Notes: generated by a model from the letters alone, not told the origin. Positions 19,070-29,054 are shown, counted from the first letter of the stretch. The stretch is DNA of 64,000 bases from JAPOXR01 sp965116115 (GCA_965116115.1 OZ220486.1:1550001-1614000); one strand, 5' to 3'. A program made the numbers and translations.

Positions 19070-19508
19070 TTGTACCTCGCTGAACCCGTCCGGAGTGAAT
19101 TGAAACCGCGCATCGCCCGCATGCGCGCCCGCCCCGTCAGCGTGTTGCGTGAAACGGGATCAGCCGCACAATCAGACCCGGAAGGATAACGGGACTGCAG
19201 CGGTATGCAAATCGACCGAAGCACTCTCAAACCACAGCAACCGCAGCGGTCCGAATCCAGAGTTCGGCAGAACCCGGCGGCGGGCATCCGCGACGGATCT
19301 GTTCCCCGGCATTAATCAAACGGCATCAGCCGCAAGGCTGTCTATCTTGAACTCCTGCCGGCTGTCCCGGATCGTGACATGGTACGCAACAGAGGATTGC
19401 GGAAACAGCGCGCAGAGAACTCAGCCGTGAAAGACCGTCTTGATGAATTCGTCCGCGGTTGCCGATGCAAACGAACCTTCACGAATGCGATATCATTCCT
19501 CCGCCGCC
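19070..19508. other. Intergenic region, no gene recognised
   Basis: About 440 bases before the IS630 end. Nothing recognisable on either strand. Confidence 0.4.
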
Positions 19509-20660
19509 TAGTAGTCTGACATTGTTAAATTGACAGCTAAAGAGAATGTAGTTTGATGCGCGCGTCTTCGGCGGTGAAACGCTGCTTGACCGGGGCCGGG
19601 TCAGCGTTGCGCGCTTTCTGCCATGCCGAAACCTCGCGGCGGAGCGTTTCCCGGTCAGGGATGCGTCGGGACAGGCGCTGACGGCTCAGCACGCTGATTC
19701 CGCTCTCGGCGATGTTCAGCCGGGTGCCGTGTTTCGGCGTGTGATGAACCTCGAAACGCTTGCGAAGCCTGCCGGCCTCGTCCGGCGGCAAAGCGCAGTA
19801 AAGACTCACTGGCTTGTGCGTGTTAAGGTTGTCCATGCCCAGCACGATTTTTTTGCCGGGGAAGTGAACGTCGGCGATGTCCCTGAGGAGCTCGGCGAAA
19901 TCTTTCTTCGTCCGGCGGTCGGTGATCTTGACGTGCCGCCAGCCTGAAAGCGGCGCATGAACCATGAACAGATTCGCCGTCCCGTTGCGCTCGTATTCAC
20001 AGTCGAAGCGCGCCGGCCGGCCGGGAGCGGTCGGCAAAGCCGTGCGGACCTCCTTCGTCCGCTTTCTCAGAGCCTCGGCTGTGCAGGCTGGAACTTCATC
20101 CTCGTCGAACTTCCGCTGATAGACGTCAAGCACGTCCTCCATCGAGCATGCGAAGTCGCTGCTTTTCGCCGCCGGAATGCGCCAGTGCCGCGTAAGATGC
20201 GGTTTCAAATCGTTTTTTTAATGTCCTCCTGACCGTTTCCCGGGAAATGCCATCGACGACATTCAACGCGACCAGCCGCTCGCCGAGCAGGGCCGGCGGC
20301 TGTGAGGAACGCCCTTCGGGAGGTTCCGAACAGGCGATCATCGCCAGCTTCGCCTCGCCGTCAAGCTTCGGAGGAACGCGGTTCGAATGCGGCCTGCGCC
20401 TGGAGCCGCTGTACCCTCCTCGACGAAACGCCGGCGGAGCCGCTCGACAGTCGCCGTGCCGACCCCGACGGAATCGGCGGCGTCGGCATCGGCGCGCGCG
20501 CCGCTCTTCCGGTTCTCATCCGTGAGAAGAAGAATATGCGCCCGCCGCCGCCGCTCGGCCGAACCGCGGCCGGATGAAACGATCTCCTCTGATTCAGCCC
20601 GTTCATGATCTTCGAGCCGCACATGCTGTATTTTACGTCCGATTTGTTCCTGTCAGTCCG
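19509..20660 (-). mobile_element. IS630-family element, decayed
   Basis: One end reads CTAGTAGTCTGACATTGTTA from 19509 and recurs, slightly changed, at 58935 (CTAGTAGTCTGTCTTTGTTA). The other end lies near 20655 (reverse complement GACGGACTGACAGGAACAA), giving imperfect inverted repeats. About 100 bp beyond this end (20690-20770) is also shared with the derivative at 54904-55260, so the border on that side is uncertain. Confidence 0.7.
19537..20622 (-). pseudogene. IS630-family transposase, frameshifted
   Basis: Three frames together give an IS630 transposase. They are an HTH part (MRLEDHERAESEEIVSSG, GTATVERLRRRFVEEG), a middle part (ISRETVRRTLKK) and the catalytic part (MEDVLDVYQRKFDEDE, KKIVLGMDNLNTHK with a catalytic Asp, VHHTPKHGTRLNIAESG with the late Glu). 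One shift is near 20390. The other coincides with an A7 run (minus-strand sense, near 20212-20218) after TLKK, where A6 or A9 would restore the frame. Confidence 0.8.
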
Positions 20661-21031
20661 TCATAGCTTCCCGCCTCTTAAATCGCCGTCGGCGCGAAAC
20701 AGGCCTCAGCCGCTGGATTCCTGCTCAGAATCCGGCTGAAATACCCGGCCGACAACATTTGTCTTCGTTCAGACTGAGGCTGCTGCCATGATTTCAACGG
20801 AACGTCAACACCGGAAATCAGGACGTCCGCCAAACCACGATTACCATCATTATCACTGTGTCGGACTACTAGCGGATAAAGAGGGTTATGTGTTCCGCGC
20901 CGTGACAATGCGAAAGGATTCTCCGGCACTTCCGCTTCCGGTGCTGCCGCCGCGCTGTATCCCGAGGGCCGCAATCATGCTATGCGGCTGCTGAACTGAA
21001 TTCAGGAACGATTGCCGACGGGCGGGTCGGC
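20661..21031. other. Intergenic region with a short IS630-associated repeat
   Basis: No gene recognised. The segment around 20690-20770 (containing CGGCGCGAAACAGGC) resembles 55310-55385, flanking the IS630 deletion derivative, so it travels with that element family. Confidence 0.45.
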
Positions 21032-22237
21032 ATGCATTTGCGGGAAATTGCGGACATGTTGACCTTGCCGGACGAAATCACGATCACCGGTGCCGGGCTT
21101 GGCGGGTTGGCGGCGGCGATACAACTGGCGCGCTCAGGACGCCGGGTAACGGTTTTGGAACGGCGTTTTCCGCAGTGCGGATCGGGCTTCGGGATTCAGA
21201 TCACGCCCAATGGATCAGCCGTTCTGCAAAAACTCGGTTTCACGCCCGGGACCGATGCGCTCGCGGCTGACTGGATGGAAATCTGTTGCCCCCGGAGCGG
21301 GGCCGCGCTGTTTCGCCACCCGGTGAGACGCGGTGAGTGCGGATGGCACGCGCATCTGCTGCTGCACCGGGCTGACCTTGTGAAGCGGCTGCGGCAGCTG
21401 GCGGCGGACGAAAACGTGACGCTGATGTTCAATTCCCGTGTAGCCGAAACGCGGCTGCTTGCCGACCGGGTCGATTGCAGGTTGTCTGACGGCAGGGTCC
21501 TGTCGGTTCCGTTTCTGATCGCCGCCGACGGACTCAATTCGCCAACGCGCCGGATGCTTAATGAACCCGCGGCTCCGCCGCGCAGCCGTTACCGCGCTTG
21601 GCGGGCGCTGGTTGAACTGTCTCAGGGCCAGAGGGAAAACAGCAATGTCGTCCGCCTGACAGCGGCTCCCGGCGGTCACTTGGTGACTTATCCTGTCCGA
21701 GGCGGTTCGGTGCTCAATGTCGTCGCAGTCAGGGAAATGAACAGGACGGTCGCGCAGGAACCGCCGCGGCCGGCGGCGCAGCCAGAACTGTTGCGTGAAT
21801 TCGACCGGTTCGGCGCCGGTTTCCGCCGCGTTCTGGAGCGCTGCGGGCAGGCCGAAGTCTGGACCCTTCCGGATTCGTCGGTGGCAGATGTCTGGTTCCG
21901 CGGCCGTTCAATCCTGATCGGCGACGCGCTTCACCCAATGTTGCCGTTTTTGGCGCAGGGCGGAAACATGGCCCTGGAAGATGCCTGGTCGCTCTGCCGG
22001 GCACTGCTGTCGTGCGGCAATCCGGAGGAAGCCTGTGCGCGATTCCGACGGCAGCGCGAAACCAGAATCAGGCGGACGGTCCGCAGCGTCAGTCTCCAAG
22101 GCAGACTGTATCACGCGGGAGGCGCGGCGGACACCGCCCGGAGCCTGATTCTGCGCAGCTTGGGCCGAATGGCGCCCGGCCTGATCTGGAATCGGTTGAA
22201 CTGGCTTTTCGATTATGATGTCACTTCAGAGGCGTGA
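21032..22237 (+). CDS. FAD-dependent monooxygenase (UbiH / salicylate hydroxylase-like)
   Basis: A 401-residue flavoprotein of the PHBH fold. The N-terminal dinucleotide motif is GAGLGGLAAA, with the following acidic ERR end of strand 2. The middle motif AADGLNSPTRR corresponds to the DG motif, and GDALHPMLPFLAQGGNMALEDA is the FAD-contacting GD motif. Such enzymes hydroxylate aromatic rings using NAD(P)H and oxygen; the substrate cannot be told. ATG 21056 (MLTLPDEITITGAG) is an alternative start closer to the Rossmann fold. Its 3' end overlaps the convergent xth by 25 bp. Confidence 0.85.
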   Translation: MHLREIADMLTLPDEITITGAGLGGLAAAIQLARSGRRVTVLERRFPQCGSGFGIQITPNGSAVLQKLGFTPGTDALAADWMEICCPRSGAALFRHPVRRGECGWHAHLLLHRADLVKRLRQLAADENVTLMFNSRVAETRLLADRVDCRLSDGRVLSVPFLIAADGLNSPTRRMLNEPAAPPRSRYRAWRALVELSQGQRENSNVVRLTAAPGGHLVTYPVRGGSVLNVVAVREMNRTVAQEPPRPAAQPELLREFDRFGAGFRRVLERCGQAEVWTLPDSSVADVWFRGRSILIGDALHPMLPFLAQGGNMALEDAWSLCRALLSCGNPEEACARFRRQRETRIRRTVRSVSLQGRLYHAGGAADTARSLILRSLGRMAPGLIWNRLNWLFDYDVTSEA

Positions 22238-23034
22238 GACGGCCGGTCCGCGCTTTCGCCGCGCAGTTTGACCCAGATTGGAACATGGTCAGACGGTTTC
22301 TCCCAGCCGCGCACATCCTGATCGATTTCGCAGGCGGTAAGCAGGTCGGCGCACTGGGGCGACATGAGAAAGTGGTCAATCCTGATCCCGTCATTGCGCT
22401 CCCATGCGCCGCGCTGGAAATCCCAGAACGTGTATTGTTCCGGTTCTTGGCTGCGCAGCCGCAGGGCATCGTAAAATCCGAGATTCAGTATTTTCCGCCA
22501 CAGTCTCCGCGACTCCGGGAGAAAGAGCGCGTCTTCGGCCCAGTTTTCGGGATGCCTGGCGTCTTCGGCCTGCGGAATGATGTTGAAATCTCCGGCAAGC
22601 AGGGCCGGTTCCTCGAGGGTCAGAATTTCCCGTGACCGGCGCAGCAGCCTTTTCATCCAGTCGAGTTTGTAGTCATACTTCGGGCCGGGCGCGGGATTGC
22701 CGTTCGGCAGATACAGACCGCACACGCGGACCGGCGGGGTTCCCATGACAACGGCTTCAATCCAGCGCGCCTGTTCGTCCGCGTCGTCTCCGGGAAGCCG
22801 ACGCGACACGTCCTCCAAGGGGAGCTTTGACAGAATGGCCACTCCGTTGAAGCCCTTCTGGCCGTGGGTCTCGACGCTGTAACCCAAGTCTTCGAAGTCC
22901 TGCCGCGGAAACGCGTCGTCCTTGCATTTGATTTCCTGAAACAGGACGACGTCGGGGCGGCGCTTGTCGAGCCATTTCAGCACTTGCGGTTTTCTGGCTC
23001 TGATTCCGTTGATATTGTAACTGGCGATCTTCAT
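22213..23034 (-). CDS. xth: Exodeoxyribonuclease III
   Basis: AP endonuclease and 3'-5' exonuclease of base excision repair. The 273 residues start MKIASYNINGIRARKPQ. The Mg-binding LFQEIKC, GDFNIIP (Asp/Asn pair) and C-terminal SDHVPIWV with the catalytic His are all in place. Cytoplasmic. It lies 24 bp downstream of erpA on the same strand and may be cotranscribed with it. Confidence 0.95.
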   Translation of the reverse strand: MKIASYNINGIRARKPQVLKWLDKRRPDVVLFQEIKCKDDAFPRQDFEDLGYSVETHGQKGFNGVAILSKLPLEDVSRRLPGDDADEQARWIEAVVMGTPPVRVCGLYLPNGNPAPGPKYDYKLDWMKRLLRRSREILTLEEPALLAGDFNIIPQAEDARHPENWAEDALFLPESRRLWRKILNLGFYDALRLRSQEPEQYTFWDFQRGAWERNDGIRIDHFLMSPQCADLLTACEIDQDVRGWEKPSDHVPIWVKLRGESADRPSHASEVTS

Positions 23035-23058
23035 CGGGTCGGCAGCGCCTGTCCGGCG

Positions 23059-23397
23059 TCAGATGGAAAAACTCATGGAACAGCCGCAAGTCGATTTGGC
23101 ATTGGGGTTGATGACAACGAATCGCGAACCGATGAGTTCTTCGGCGAAATCAATGGTGGCGTTTTCGAGGAACGGCAGCGAGACTTTGTCAACAAGCACG
23201 GTTTCACCGTCGCGGGCGAGCCGGATGTCATCGTCGGCCGGATCATCGAACAGGATTTCATACTGAAATCCCGAACAGCCGCCGCCTTTCACCGCGACCC
23301 GCAGGCATTTTCTGGCTTCCGGGCCGGAATTGATTTCAGCCAATCGCCGGTAGGCGCGGTCAGTGACCTTCGGCGGAACCGCTAATTCCACGCGCAT
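23059..23397 (-). CDS. erpA: A-type iron-sulfur cluster carrier / insertion protein
   Basis: A 112-residue HesB/IscA-fold protein with the three cluster-ligand cysteines: one in GGGCSGFQY and two in CGCSMSF at the C-terminus. It delivers Fe-S clusters to apoproteins. Placement divergent from dgt is typical of ErpA in Alphaproteobacteria, which favours ErpA over IscA or SufA. Only 71 bp separate it from dgt, so the promoters must overlap. Confidence 0.9.
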   Translation of the reverse strand: MRVELAVPPKVTDRAYRRLAEINSGPEARKCLRVAVKGGGCSGFQYEILFDDPADDDIRLARDGETVLVDKVSLPFLENATIDFAEELIGSRFVVINPNAKSTCGCSMSFSI

Positions 23398-23468
23398 CCT
23401 CAGTTTTTAATCTGCCGACGCGCCCGATATATGCCGCCCCGGGCGTTTCGGCAACCTCTTGGAGAATA

Positions 23469-24659
23469 ATGGCAGAGTGGCAACCAGCGCGGACCGGAGA
23501 TCTGGCTCCGTACGCATGCGCAGCGCCGCGCGCGAATTCGCGGAGATACAGGCATTCGGACGACGATCGGCGCACTTCGTTTCAGCGGGACTGCGACAGG
23601 ATCGTGCATTCCACGGCATTCCGGCTGCTGATGCACAAGACGCAGGTTTTCGTGGCGCCGGTCTGCGGCGAGTTCCGAACCCGTCTGACGCATACGATCG
23701 AGGTGGCCCGGGTCGCGAGATCTCTGGCCTCGGCGTTGCGGCTGAATCCGGATCTGGCCGAATCCGTGGCGCTGGCGCATGATCTCGGGCATACGCCTTT
23801 CGGCCATATCGGGGAACAGACTCTGGCCGGGTTGATGAAGGATCACGGTGGATTTGAACACAATGCCCAGGCCATCAGAATCGTGACTGGCCTGGAACGG
23901 AGCTACATTGGCTTTGACGGTCTGAATCTGACTTGGGAAACGCTGGAGGGAATCGCGAAACACAACGGCCCGGTGCTGGACAGTCCGCAGACTCCGCTGG
24001 CTGATTACAACTTGCGGCACGATCTTGATCTCGGCACGTTCCCATCCGCGGAAGCTCAGGTCGCGGCGGTCGCGGACGATATCGCCTACAACTGCCACGA
24101 CCTTCAAGACGGGCTGAGGGCAGGGCTGTTCAGCTGCGAAGATCTGTCAGTCATACCCGTCGTGGGCGATGCGTTCGTGCGGGTTCGGGCGGAGAATCCC
24201 GATGCCGGCGGTCTCAGGATTGCCCAGACGGCGCTTCGGCGGGTGTTCGGCGAGTTGACCGAGGATGTGTATGCGGCGTCATCGCGCAGGCTGCGTGAAT
24301 TCGCGCCGGAATCGGTTGAAGATGTCCGCCTCGCAGGCCGCAGAATGGTCCGTTTTTCTGACAGCCGCTTCAAAGAAATGGCGGAGATTCGGTCATTTCT
24401 CTTCGATCGAATGTACAGAAATGAGCGCATTAACAACGAGTGCCGTGACGGCAGCGCGGCCATCAAAGCGCTGTTCAGGCATTATATGGATCATCCGTCG
24501 GACTTGCCTTCGGAACGCCGTGAAGACTATGAAGCCGCCCGTGACATCTCCGGAAAATCCCGTGCGGTCGCAGACTGCATCGCCGGGTTGACGGACAGAT
24601 TCGCCTTGGACGAGCACGAACGGATCGCCGGTCCGACGCCGGCGGGCCCGGCACATTGA
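23469..24659 (+). CDS. dgt: Deoxyguanosinetriphosphate triphosphohydrolase-like protein
   Basis: A 396-residue HD-domain dNTP triphosphohydrolase. RRTSFQRDCDRIVHSTAFRL at the N-terminus, RLTHTIEVARVA with the metal His, LAHDLGHTPFGH with the HD pair, and NLTWETLEGIAKHNGP follow in the family order. It helps to control dNTP pools. First gene of the dgt-argS-SPOR-nagZ-scpA-scpB run, although a possible terminator follows it. Confidence 0.93.
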   Translation: MAEWQPARTGDLAPYACAAPRANSRRYRHSDDDRRTSFQRDCDRIVHSTAFRLLMHKTQVFVAPVCGEFRTRLTHTIEVARVARSLASALRLNPDLAESVALAHDLGHTPFGHIGEQTLAGLMKDHGGFEHNAQAIRIVTGLERSYIGFDGLNLTWETLEGIAKHNGPVLDSPQTPLADYNLRHDLDLGTFPSAEAQVAAVADDIAYNCHDLQDGLRAGLFSCEDLSVIPVVGDAFVRVRAENPDAGGLRIAQTALRRVFGELTEDVYAASSRRLREFAPESVEDVRLAGRRMVRFSDSRFKEMAEIRSFLFDRMYRNERINNECRDGSAAIKALFRHYMDHPSDLPSERREDYEAARDISGKSRAVADCIAGLTDRFALDEHERIAGPTPAGPAH

Positions 24660-24698
24660 CCGCTGTCACGACATCTGCCGGGGACCGGTCAGTTTTTT
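24657..24698 (+). terminator. Possible rho-independent terminator after dgt
   Basis: TGACCG (including the dgt stop) pairs with CGGTCA at 24686-24691, followed by TTTTTT at 24693-24698. The loop is long (about 23 bases), so it is weak and argS may still be read through. Confidence 0.4.
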
Positions 24699-24716
24699 GA
24701 CTAAAGGGACGCCTCA

Positions 24717-26456
24717 ATGGATGTGATTGCCGATTTCAGACGGTCGATTAACCAGGCGCTTGCCGGATGCGGCGCGATCGAAGCCGGATCTGATGATCCG
24801 GCGGTGACGCTGGAACGGCCCAAATCCGCGGCTCACGGCGAGCTGGCCACCAATGCCGCGATAGTCCGCGCGAAACATGCGAAACTGCCGCCTCGTGAAC
24901 TGGCGCGGCGGCTGTCAGCCGAGCTCGGGTCGGACGGCCGCGTCCGGACCGTTGAAATCGCAGGGCCGGGCTTTCTGAATTTTGTCCTCAAGCCCTCTGT
25001 CTGGATTGAAAATCTGCGCGCCGTCATCCGGTCGGGGGGCCGATTCGGCAGCTCGGACAGGGGCAGCGGAAAGCGCGTGAATCTCGAATTCGTGTCCGCC
25101 AACCCGACAGGTCCGCTGCATGTCGGGCACGCGCGCGGCGCGGTTTTCGGCGATTCTCTGGGCCGTTTGCTCGAGTTCACCGGTTTTCACGTGACCCGTG
25201 AATATTATCTCAATGACGGCGGCGCACAGGTTGATACGCTCGCGAGGTCAGCTTATCTGCGCTACCTTGAAGCGAACGGTGAAAAGGTTGAAATCTCCGG
25301 ACGCCATTACCGCGGGACTTATCTCAGAGTGGTCGGCGCGAAGCTCGCGGAGGAATTCGGCAGCCGTTTCATCGGCAGGCCCGAAGATGAGTGGCTGGAC
25401 AGATTCAGGCGGACCGCGGTTGACGCCATGACTGAGCGCATTCATGAAGATCTGGCGCTGCTGGGCATCCGGATGGACAGGTTTTTCAGCGAGGCGTCGT
25501 TGTACGACAGCGGCAAGATCGAGCAGGCGATTGACGAACTGCGGCGGCGGGGTCTGATCTACGAAGGCGAACTGCCGCCTCCGAAGGGCGGAAATCAGGA
25601 AGACTGGGAGCCGCGTGAGCAGACGCTGTTCCGGTCGACCGCCCACGGCGACGATGTGGACCGGCCGATCCGGAAATCCGACGGATCATGGACGTATTTC
25701 GCGCCGGACATAGCCTACCACCACGATAAGCTCGAACGCGGCTTCGATGAAATTATCAATGTTTTCGGGGCGGACCACAGCGGCTACGCCAAACGGATCA
25801 AAGCGGTGGTATCCTCGCTCTCGGACGGAAAAACCCCGATTGATGTCAAACTCACGCAGCTGGTGCGGGTCATCAAGGGCGGCGGGGCGCAGAAAATGTC
25901 AAAACGCGCCGGCGAATTCGTGCAGCTGCGCGAAGCGGTGGATGCGGTCGGTCCGGATGTGACGCGTTTCGTGATGCTGATGCGCAGAAACGACGCGCAG
26001 CTGGATTTCGATTTTGAAAAAGTGCGGGAACAGTCAAAAGACAATCCTGTGTTCTATGTCCAGTACGGATATGCCCGGATATGTTCGGCATTGCGGAACG
26101 CGGCGGAACTGGGCTTTCCGCCGCCTGTTGACGGGTCTGAATGCGGGGATCTGTCCCGCGTCGACCATGACAGCCAGATCGCGCTGGCGAGGCGGATCGC
26201 CGAATGGCCGCGTGTCGTTGACCAGGCATCGTTGAATCACGAGCCGCACCGCATCGCCTTTTATCTCGGCGAACTGGCTTCTGAGTTTCATTCGCTCTGG
26301 ACTCTCGGCAACCGGGAGCCGCGGCTGCGCATCATTCAGCGGCAGGATCCGGAGGGAACGGCGGCGAGGATGGTTCTCGCCCGCGCGGCGGCGGTTGTCA
26401 TTTCCGCAGGATTGAATATTCTTGGAATCAAGCCGATGACAGAGATGCGGGAGTAA
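24717..26456 (+). CDS. argS: Arginyl-tRNA synthetase
   Basis: Class I synthetase of 579 residues that charges tRNA-Arg. The HIGH box appears as HVGHARGAVFGD, preceded by NPTGPLH. The KMSKS-like loop is KMSKRAGEFV, complete for the arginyl enzyme subgroup that retains it. A C-terminal DALR anticodon-binding domain follows (FYVQYGYARI to the end). It sits between dgt and the SPOR-domain gene, a conserved alphaproteobacterial arrangement. Confidence 0.96.
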   Translation: MDVIADFRRSINQALAGCGAIEAGSDDPAVTLERPKSAAHGELATNAAIVRAKHAKLPPRELARRLSAELGSDGRVRTVEIAGPGFLNFVLKPSVWIENLRAVIRSGGRFGSSDRGSGKRVNLEFVSANPTGPLHVGHARGAVFGDSLGRLLEFTGFHVTREYYLNDGGAQVDTLARSAYLRYLEANGEKVEISGRHYRGTYLRVVGAKLAEEFGSRFIGRPEDEWLDRFRRTAVDAMTERIHEDLALLGIRMDRFFSEASLYDSGKIEQAIDELRRRGLIYEGELPPPKGGNQEDWEPREQTLFRSTAHGDDVDRPIRKSDGSWTYFAPDIAYHHDKLERGFDEIINVFGADHSGYAKRIKAVVSSLSDGKTPIDVKLTQLVRVIKGGGAQKMSKRAGEFVQLREAVDAVGPDVTRFVMLMRRNDAQLDFDFEKVREQSKDNPVFYVQYGYARICSALRNAAELGFPPPVDGSECGDLSRVDHDSQIALARRIAEWPRVVDQASLNHEPHRIAFYLGELASEFHSLWTLGNREPRLRIIQRQDPEGTAARMVLARAAAVVISAGLNILGIKPMTEMRE

Positions 26457-26515
26457 CCGCGCTTCGGCAGACAGATCAGCCGGCTTGCGGGAAGGCCGGC
26501 GCCGGAGGCGAGTTG

Positions 26516-27265
26516 ATGGCGTATCTGGCCGCGGAACGGGCAAAAGAAAGAAACTGGAAACTGCGCACCGCGCGGCTGCTGCGGATCACGCGGATTCTTG
26601 TCGGATTCGCTGTGTCCGTCGCTTTCCTGCCCGGCCTCATTGTTTTCGGCGGCAACCTGACCGGGGCCGACGGAATTCACATTCCCGTCATCAGAGCGGC
26701 GGCCGGGCCGTGGCGCCGGCTGCCGGAGGATCCGGGCGGTAAAGTGACCGAGCAGATCGGCTACACCGTCAACCGGCTGCTGATCGGCAAACAGGCGGCG
26801 GAGCCGTCCGCCGATATCATCCTGGCCGATCCGCCCTCGCAGCTCCGCAGCGAAGACATGTCGTACCGTGAATTCATGGCCGCCCGGCCGGGCATGGACT
26901 TGCGATGGCTGTCCGGCGACGGGAAATCGGAGCACGATCTGAAGCAGGCCGGACAGTCCGTTGCGGAACTTTCCCCGGTGTCCGGCAGACAGATTGATCC
27001 GATGCATGTCGGGACGGAACCGGTTCAGGTTCATGTCGGGGCCTTCAAGTCGCGCGACGCCGCGGAAAGCGCGCGGCGGAAATTCAACCTGTTCCTGGGC
27101 GCGCTGCCGCGCGGATGCGGCTGGATGATTCAGCGTGCCGTAACGGGGGGCGTGGATGAGTACCGTCTGCGTGTCGCAGGTTTCGCGGATCAGGAAGAAG
27201 CGGCGGTCTTCTGCGGCCGTTTGACGGAGCGCGGCGCGGACTGCAGTCCCGTTGCCGCGAACTGA
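26516..27265 (+). CDS. SPOR-domain membrane protein
   Basis: A 249-residue bitopic protein. It has a basic cytoplasmic N-terminus, one transmembrane helix (ILVGFAVSVAFLPGLIVFGG, about residues 29-48), and a periplasmic linker. The C-terminal SPOR domain (VQVHVGAFKSRDAAESARRK to GADCSPVAAN) binds denuded peptidoglycan at division sites. ATG 26516 is chosen over TTG 26513 because GGAGG at 26504-26508 has ideal spacing. The stop overlaps the nagZ start (TGATG). The cell-wall role fits its neighbour nagZ. Confidence 0.87.
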   Translation: MAYLAAERAKERNWKLRTARLLRITRILVGFAVSVAFLPGLIVFGGNLTGADGIHIPVIRAAAGPWRRLPEDPGGKVTEQIGYTVNRLLIGKQAAEPSADIILADPPSQLRSEDMSYREFMAARPGMDLRWLSGDGKSEHDLKQAGQSVAELSPVSGRQIDPMHVGTEPVQVHVGAFKSRDAAESARRKFNLFLGALPRGCGWMIQRAVTGGVDEYRLRVAGFADQEEAAVFCGRLTERGADCSPVAAN

Positions 27266-28281
27266 TGAGCCGGACGGCATGCGTTTTCGGCTGTTCCGGC
27301 CCCCGTCTGACGGTGTCCGAGCGCGGCTTCTTTGAAGACGCGAAGCCTTTGGGCTTCATACTTTTCGCCCGGAACGCCGGTCCGGACGGTGACGTCAAGC
27401 GGTTGACGGACGAGCTTCAGGAAACGGCGGGCGGAGAGGCGCTGATACTCACTGACCATGAGGGAGGCCGGGTTCAGCGTTTCACCGGACCGGGCTGGCG
27501 CGATTGGCTCCCGGTTCTGGAACAGTGCCGGAAAATCAGACCTCCGGACCGGCTGCGGGCCCTTTGGCTCAGGTACCGGATCATCGCCTCGGAACTCATC
27601 GCCGCCGGCATCAACGTGAATTGCGTGCCGGTCGGCGATGTCGCTTCCTCCGCCACGCACCCTGTCCTCCGCGACAGATGCTATTCGACGGACGTCGAAT
27701 TCGTCTGTGAAGCCTCCCGGGCCGTGGCCGATGCCTGCCTGGCGGGCGGTGTTCTGCCGGTGGTCAAACATATTCCCGGCCATGGCCGGCCGGACCGGGA
27801 CAGTCATCTGGAACTGCCGTCCACAGACGCCGCGGAATCGGAACTGGCGGAAACGGATTTCCTTCCCTTTCGGAAATTGAACGACCTTCCGCTGGGGATG
27901 ATGGCGCATGTCCTGTACCTGTCAATAGACAGCGAACGGCCGTCGTCGCAGTCGGAAAAGGTCATTTCCATTGTCCGCGGCGACATCGGATTCGACGGGC
28001 TGCTCCTGACCGACGATCTGTCGATGTCGGCCTTGACCGGCGGCATGCGCGAAAGGGCCGGGCTCTGCGCGTCAGCCGGATGTGATGTCATGCTCCACTG
28101 CAACGGCAGCCTCGCTGAGATGGAAGCCGCAGCCGACGCCGCCGGCGGGCTTGCGGGACAGGCGGAACTGAGGGCCGGGCGCGCGCTCCGGGCCGTCCGC
28201 AAGCCGGAAGATGACGGCGCCAGCCGGCATGTCGAGGAATTCCGGGCTGTTTGTGACCGGGCTGGAGTCGCATGGCCGTGA
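27265..28281 (+). CDS. nagZ: Beta-N-acetylhexosaminidase
   Basis: Cytoplasmic glycoside hydrolase family 3 enzyme of peptidoglycan recycling that removes GlcNAc from anhydro-muropeptides. The 338-residue protein carries the NagZ signature KHIPGHGRPDRDSH, with the His of the flexible loop, and LLTDDLSMSAL with the catalytic Asp. It is coupled to the SPOR gene by overlapping stop/start and overlaps scpA by 10 bp. Confidence 0.94.
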   Translation: MSRTACVFGCSGPRLTVSERGFFEDAKPLGFILFARNAGPDGDVKRLTDELQETAGGEALILTDHEGGRVQRFTGPGWRDWLPVLEQCRKIRPPDRLRALWLRYRIIASELIAAGINVNCVPVGDVASSATHPVLRDRCYSTDVEFVCEASRAVADACLAGGVLPVVKHIPGHGRPDRDSHLELPSTDAAESELAETDFLPFRKLNDLPLGMMAHVLYLSIDSERPSSQSEKVISIVRGDIGFDGLLLTDDLSMSALTGGMRERAGLCASAGCDVMLHCNGSLAEMEAAADAAGGLAGQAELRAGRALRAVRKPEDDGASRHVEEFRAVCDRAGVAWP

Positions 28282-29054
28282 AGAATTCCGGTTCTCCCCC
28301 GCGCAGTCACCCGGGCAGTGTCCTGATTGTCGATCTTGACGGATTCGAAGGGCCGCTGGATGTCCTTCTGGAATTGTCGCGGAAGCAGAAAGTGGATCTG
28401 CGCAGGATTTCGATTCTGCGTCTGGCCGAGCAGTACGCGGAGTTCATCGAAAACGCGCGTTCGCTTAGAATCAGCCTGGCCGCGGACTATCTTGTCATGG
28501 CCGCTTGGCTGGCGCTGATCAAGTCCCGGCTGCTGCTGCCGAAAGAACCCTCCGCGGAAGAAACGGAAGATGATCCGGCGGCGAGGCTGGCTTTCAGGCT
28601 GCGGCGGCTGAATGCGATGCGCGAATCGGCAGAATCCATTATGAGGAGAAGGCAGCTGGGGCAGGATTTTTTCGCCAGGGGAGAGCCGGAAGAGGTTTCG
28701 ATCGCGCGCGTCACCAGCGTCTCGGCCAATGCCTTGGATCTGGCGCAAGCCTATGCCCGGCTGCGGAGCCGGGAGCAATTCAGACCGTACATGATGAACC
28801 GCGACCCGGTTTTGCCCGTCGAGGCGGCCATCAGCAACCTCCGGAGACTGCTTGGAGAAACGCCTGACTGGGAGGAACTGGCGCGTTTTCTGCCGGATGG
28901 ATGGAAGGCGGAAAGCGGCAGAATTCGTTCGGCGATGGCCTCGACATTCGCAGCCGCCTTGGAACTGGCGAAGCAGGGCCGGCTGAATCTCCGCCAAAAT
29001 CATGCGTTCGGGCCGATTCAAGTGAAGGGGCTGGCGCGATCCGATGACCGGTGA
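28272..29054 (+). CDS. scpA: Segregation and condensation protein A
   Basis: Kleisin subunit that bridges SMC heads with ScpB in chromosome segregation. 260 residues. The conserved N-terminal kleisin motif is DGFEGPLDVLLELSRKQKVDL, followed by LAADYLVMAAWLALIKSR. The acidic and Arg-rich middle is typical. Overlaps nagZ (10 bp) and scpB (11 bp), indicating coupled translation. Confidence 0.94.
   Translation: MAVKNSGSPPRSHPGSVLIVDLDGFEGPLDVLLELSRKQKVDLRRISILRLAEQYAEFIENARSLRISLAADYLVMAAWLALIKSRLLLPKEPSAEETEDDPAARLAFRLRRLNAMRESAESIMRRRQLGQDFFARGEPEEVSIARVTSVSANALDLAQAYARLRSREQFRPYMMNRDPVLPVEAAISNLRRLLGETPDWEELARFLPDGWKAESGRIRSAMASTFAAALELAKQGRLNLRQNHAFGPIQVKGLARSDDR

Noticed and set aside
24104..24656. 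Minus-strand frames inside dgt
   Set aside because: dgt is a complete HD-domain protein on the plus strand.
25030..27200. Several runs of six G in argS and the SPOR gene
   Set aside because: Runs of six are expected at this GC content and lie within intact essential frames.
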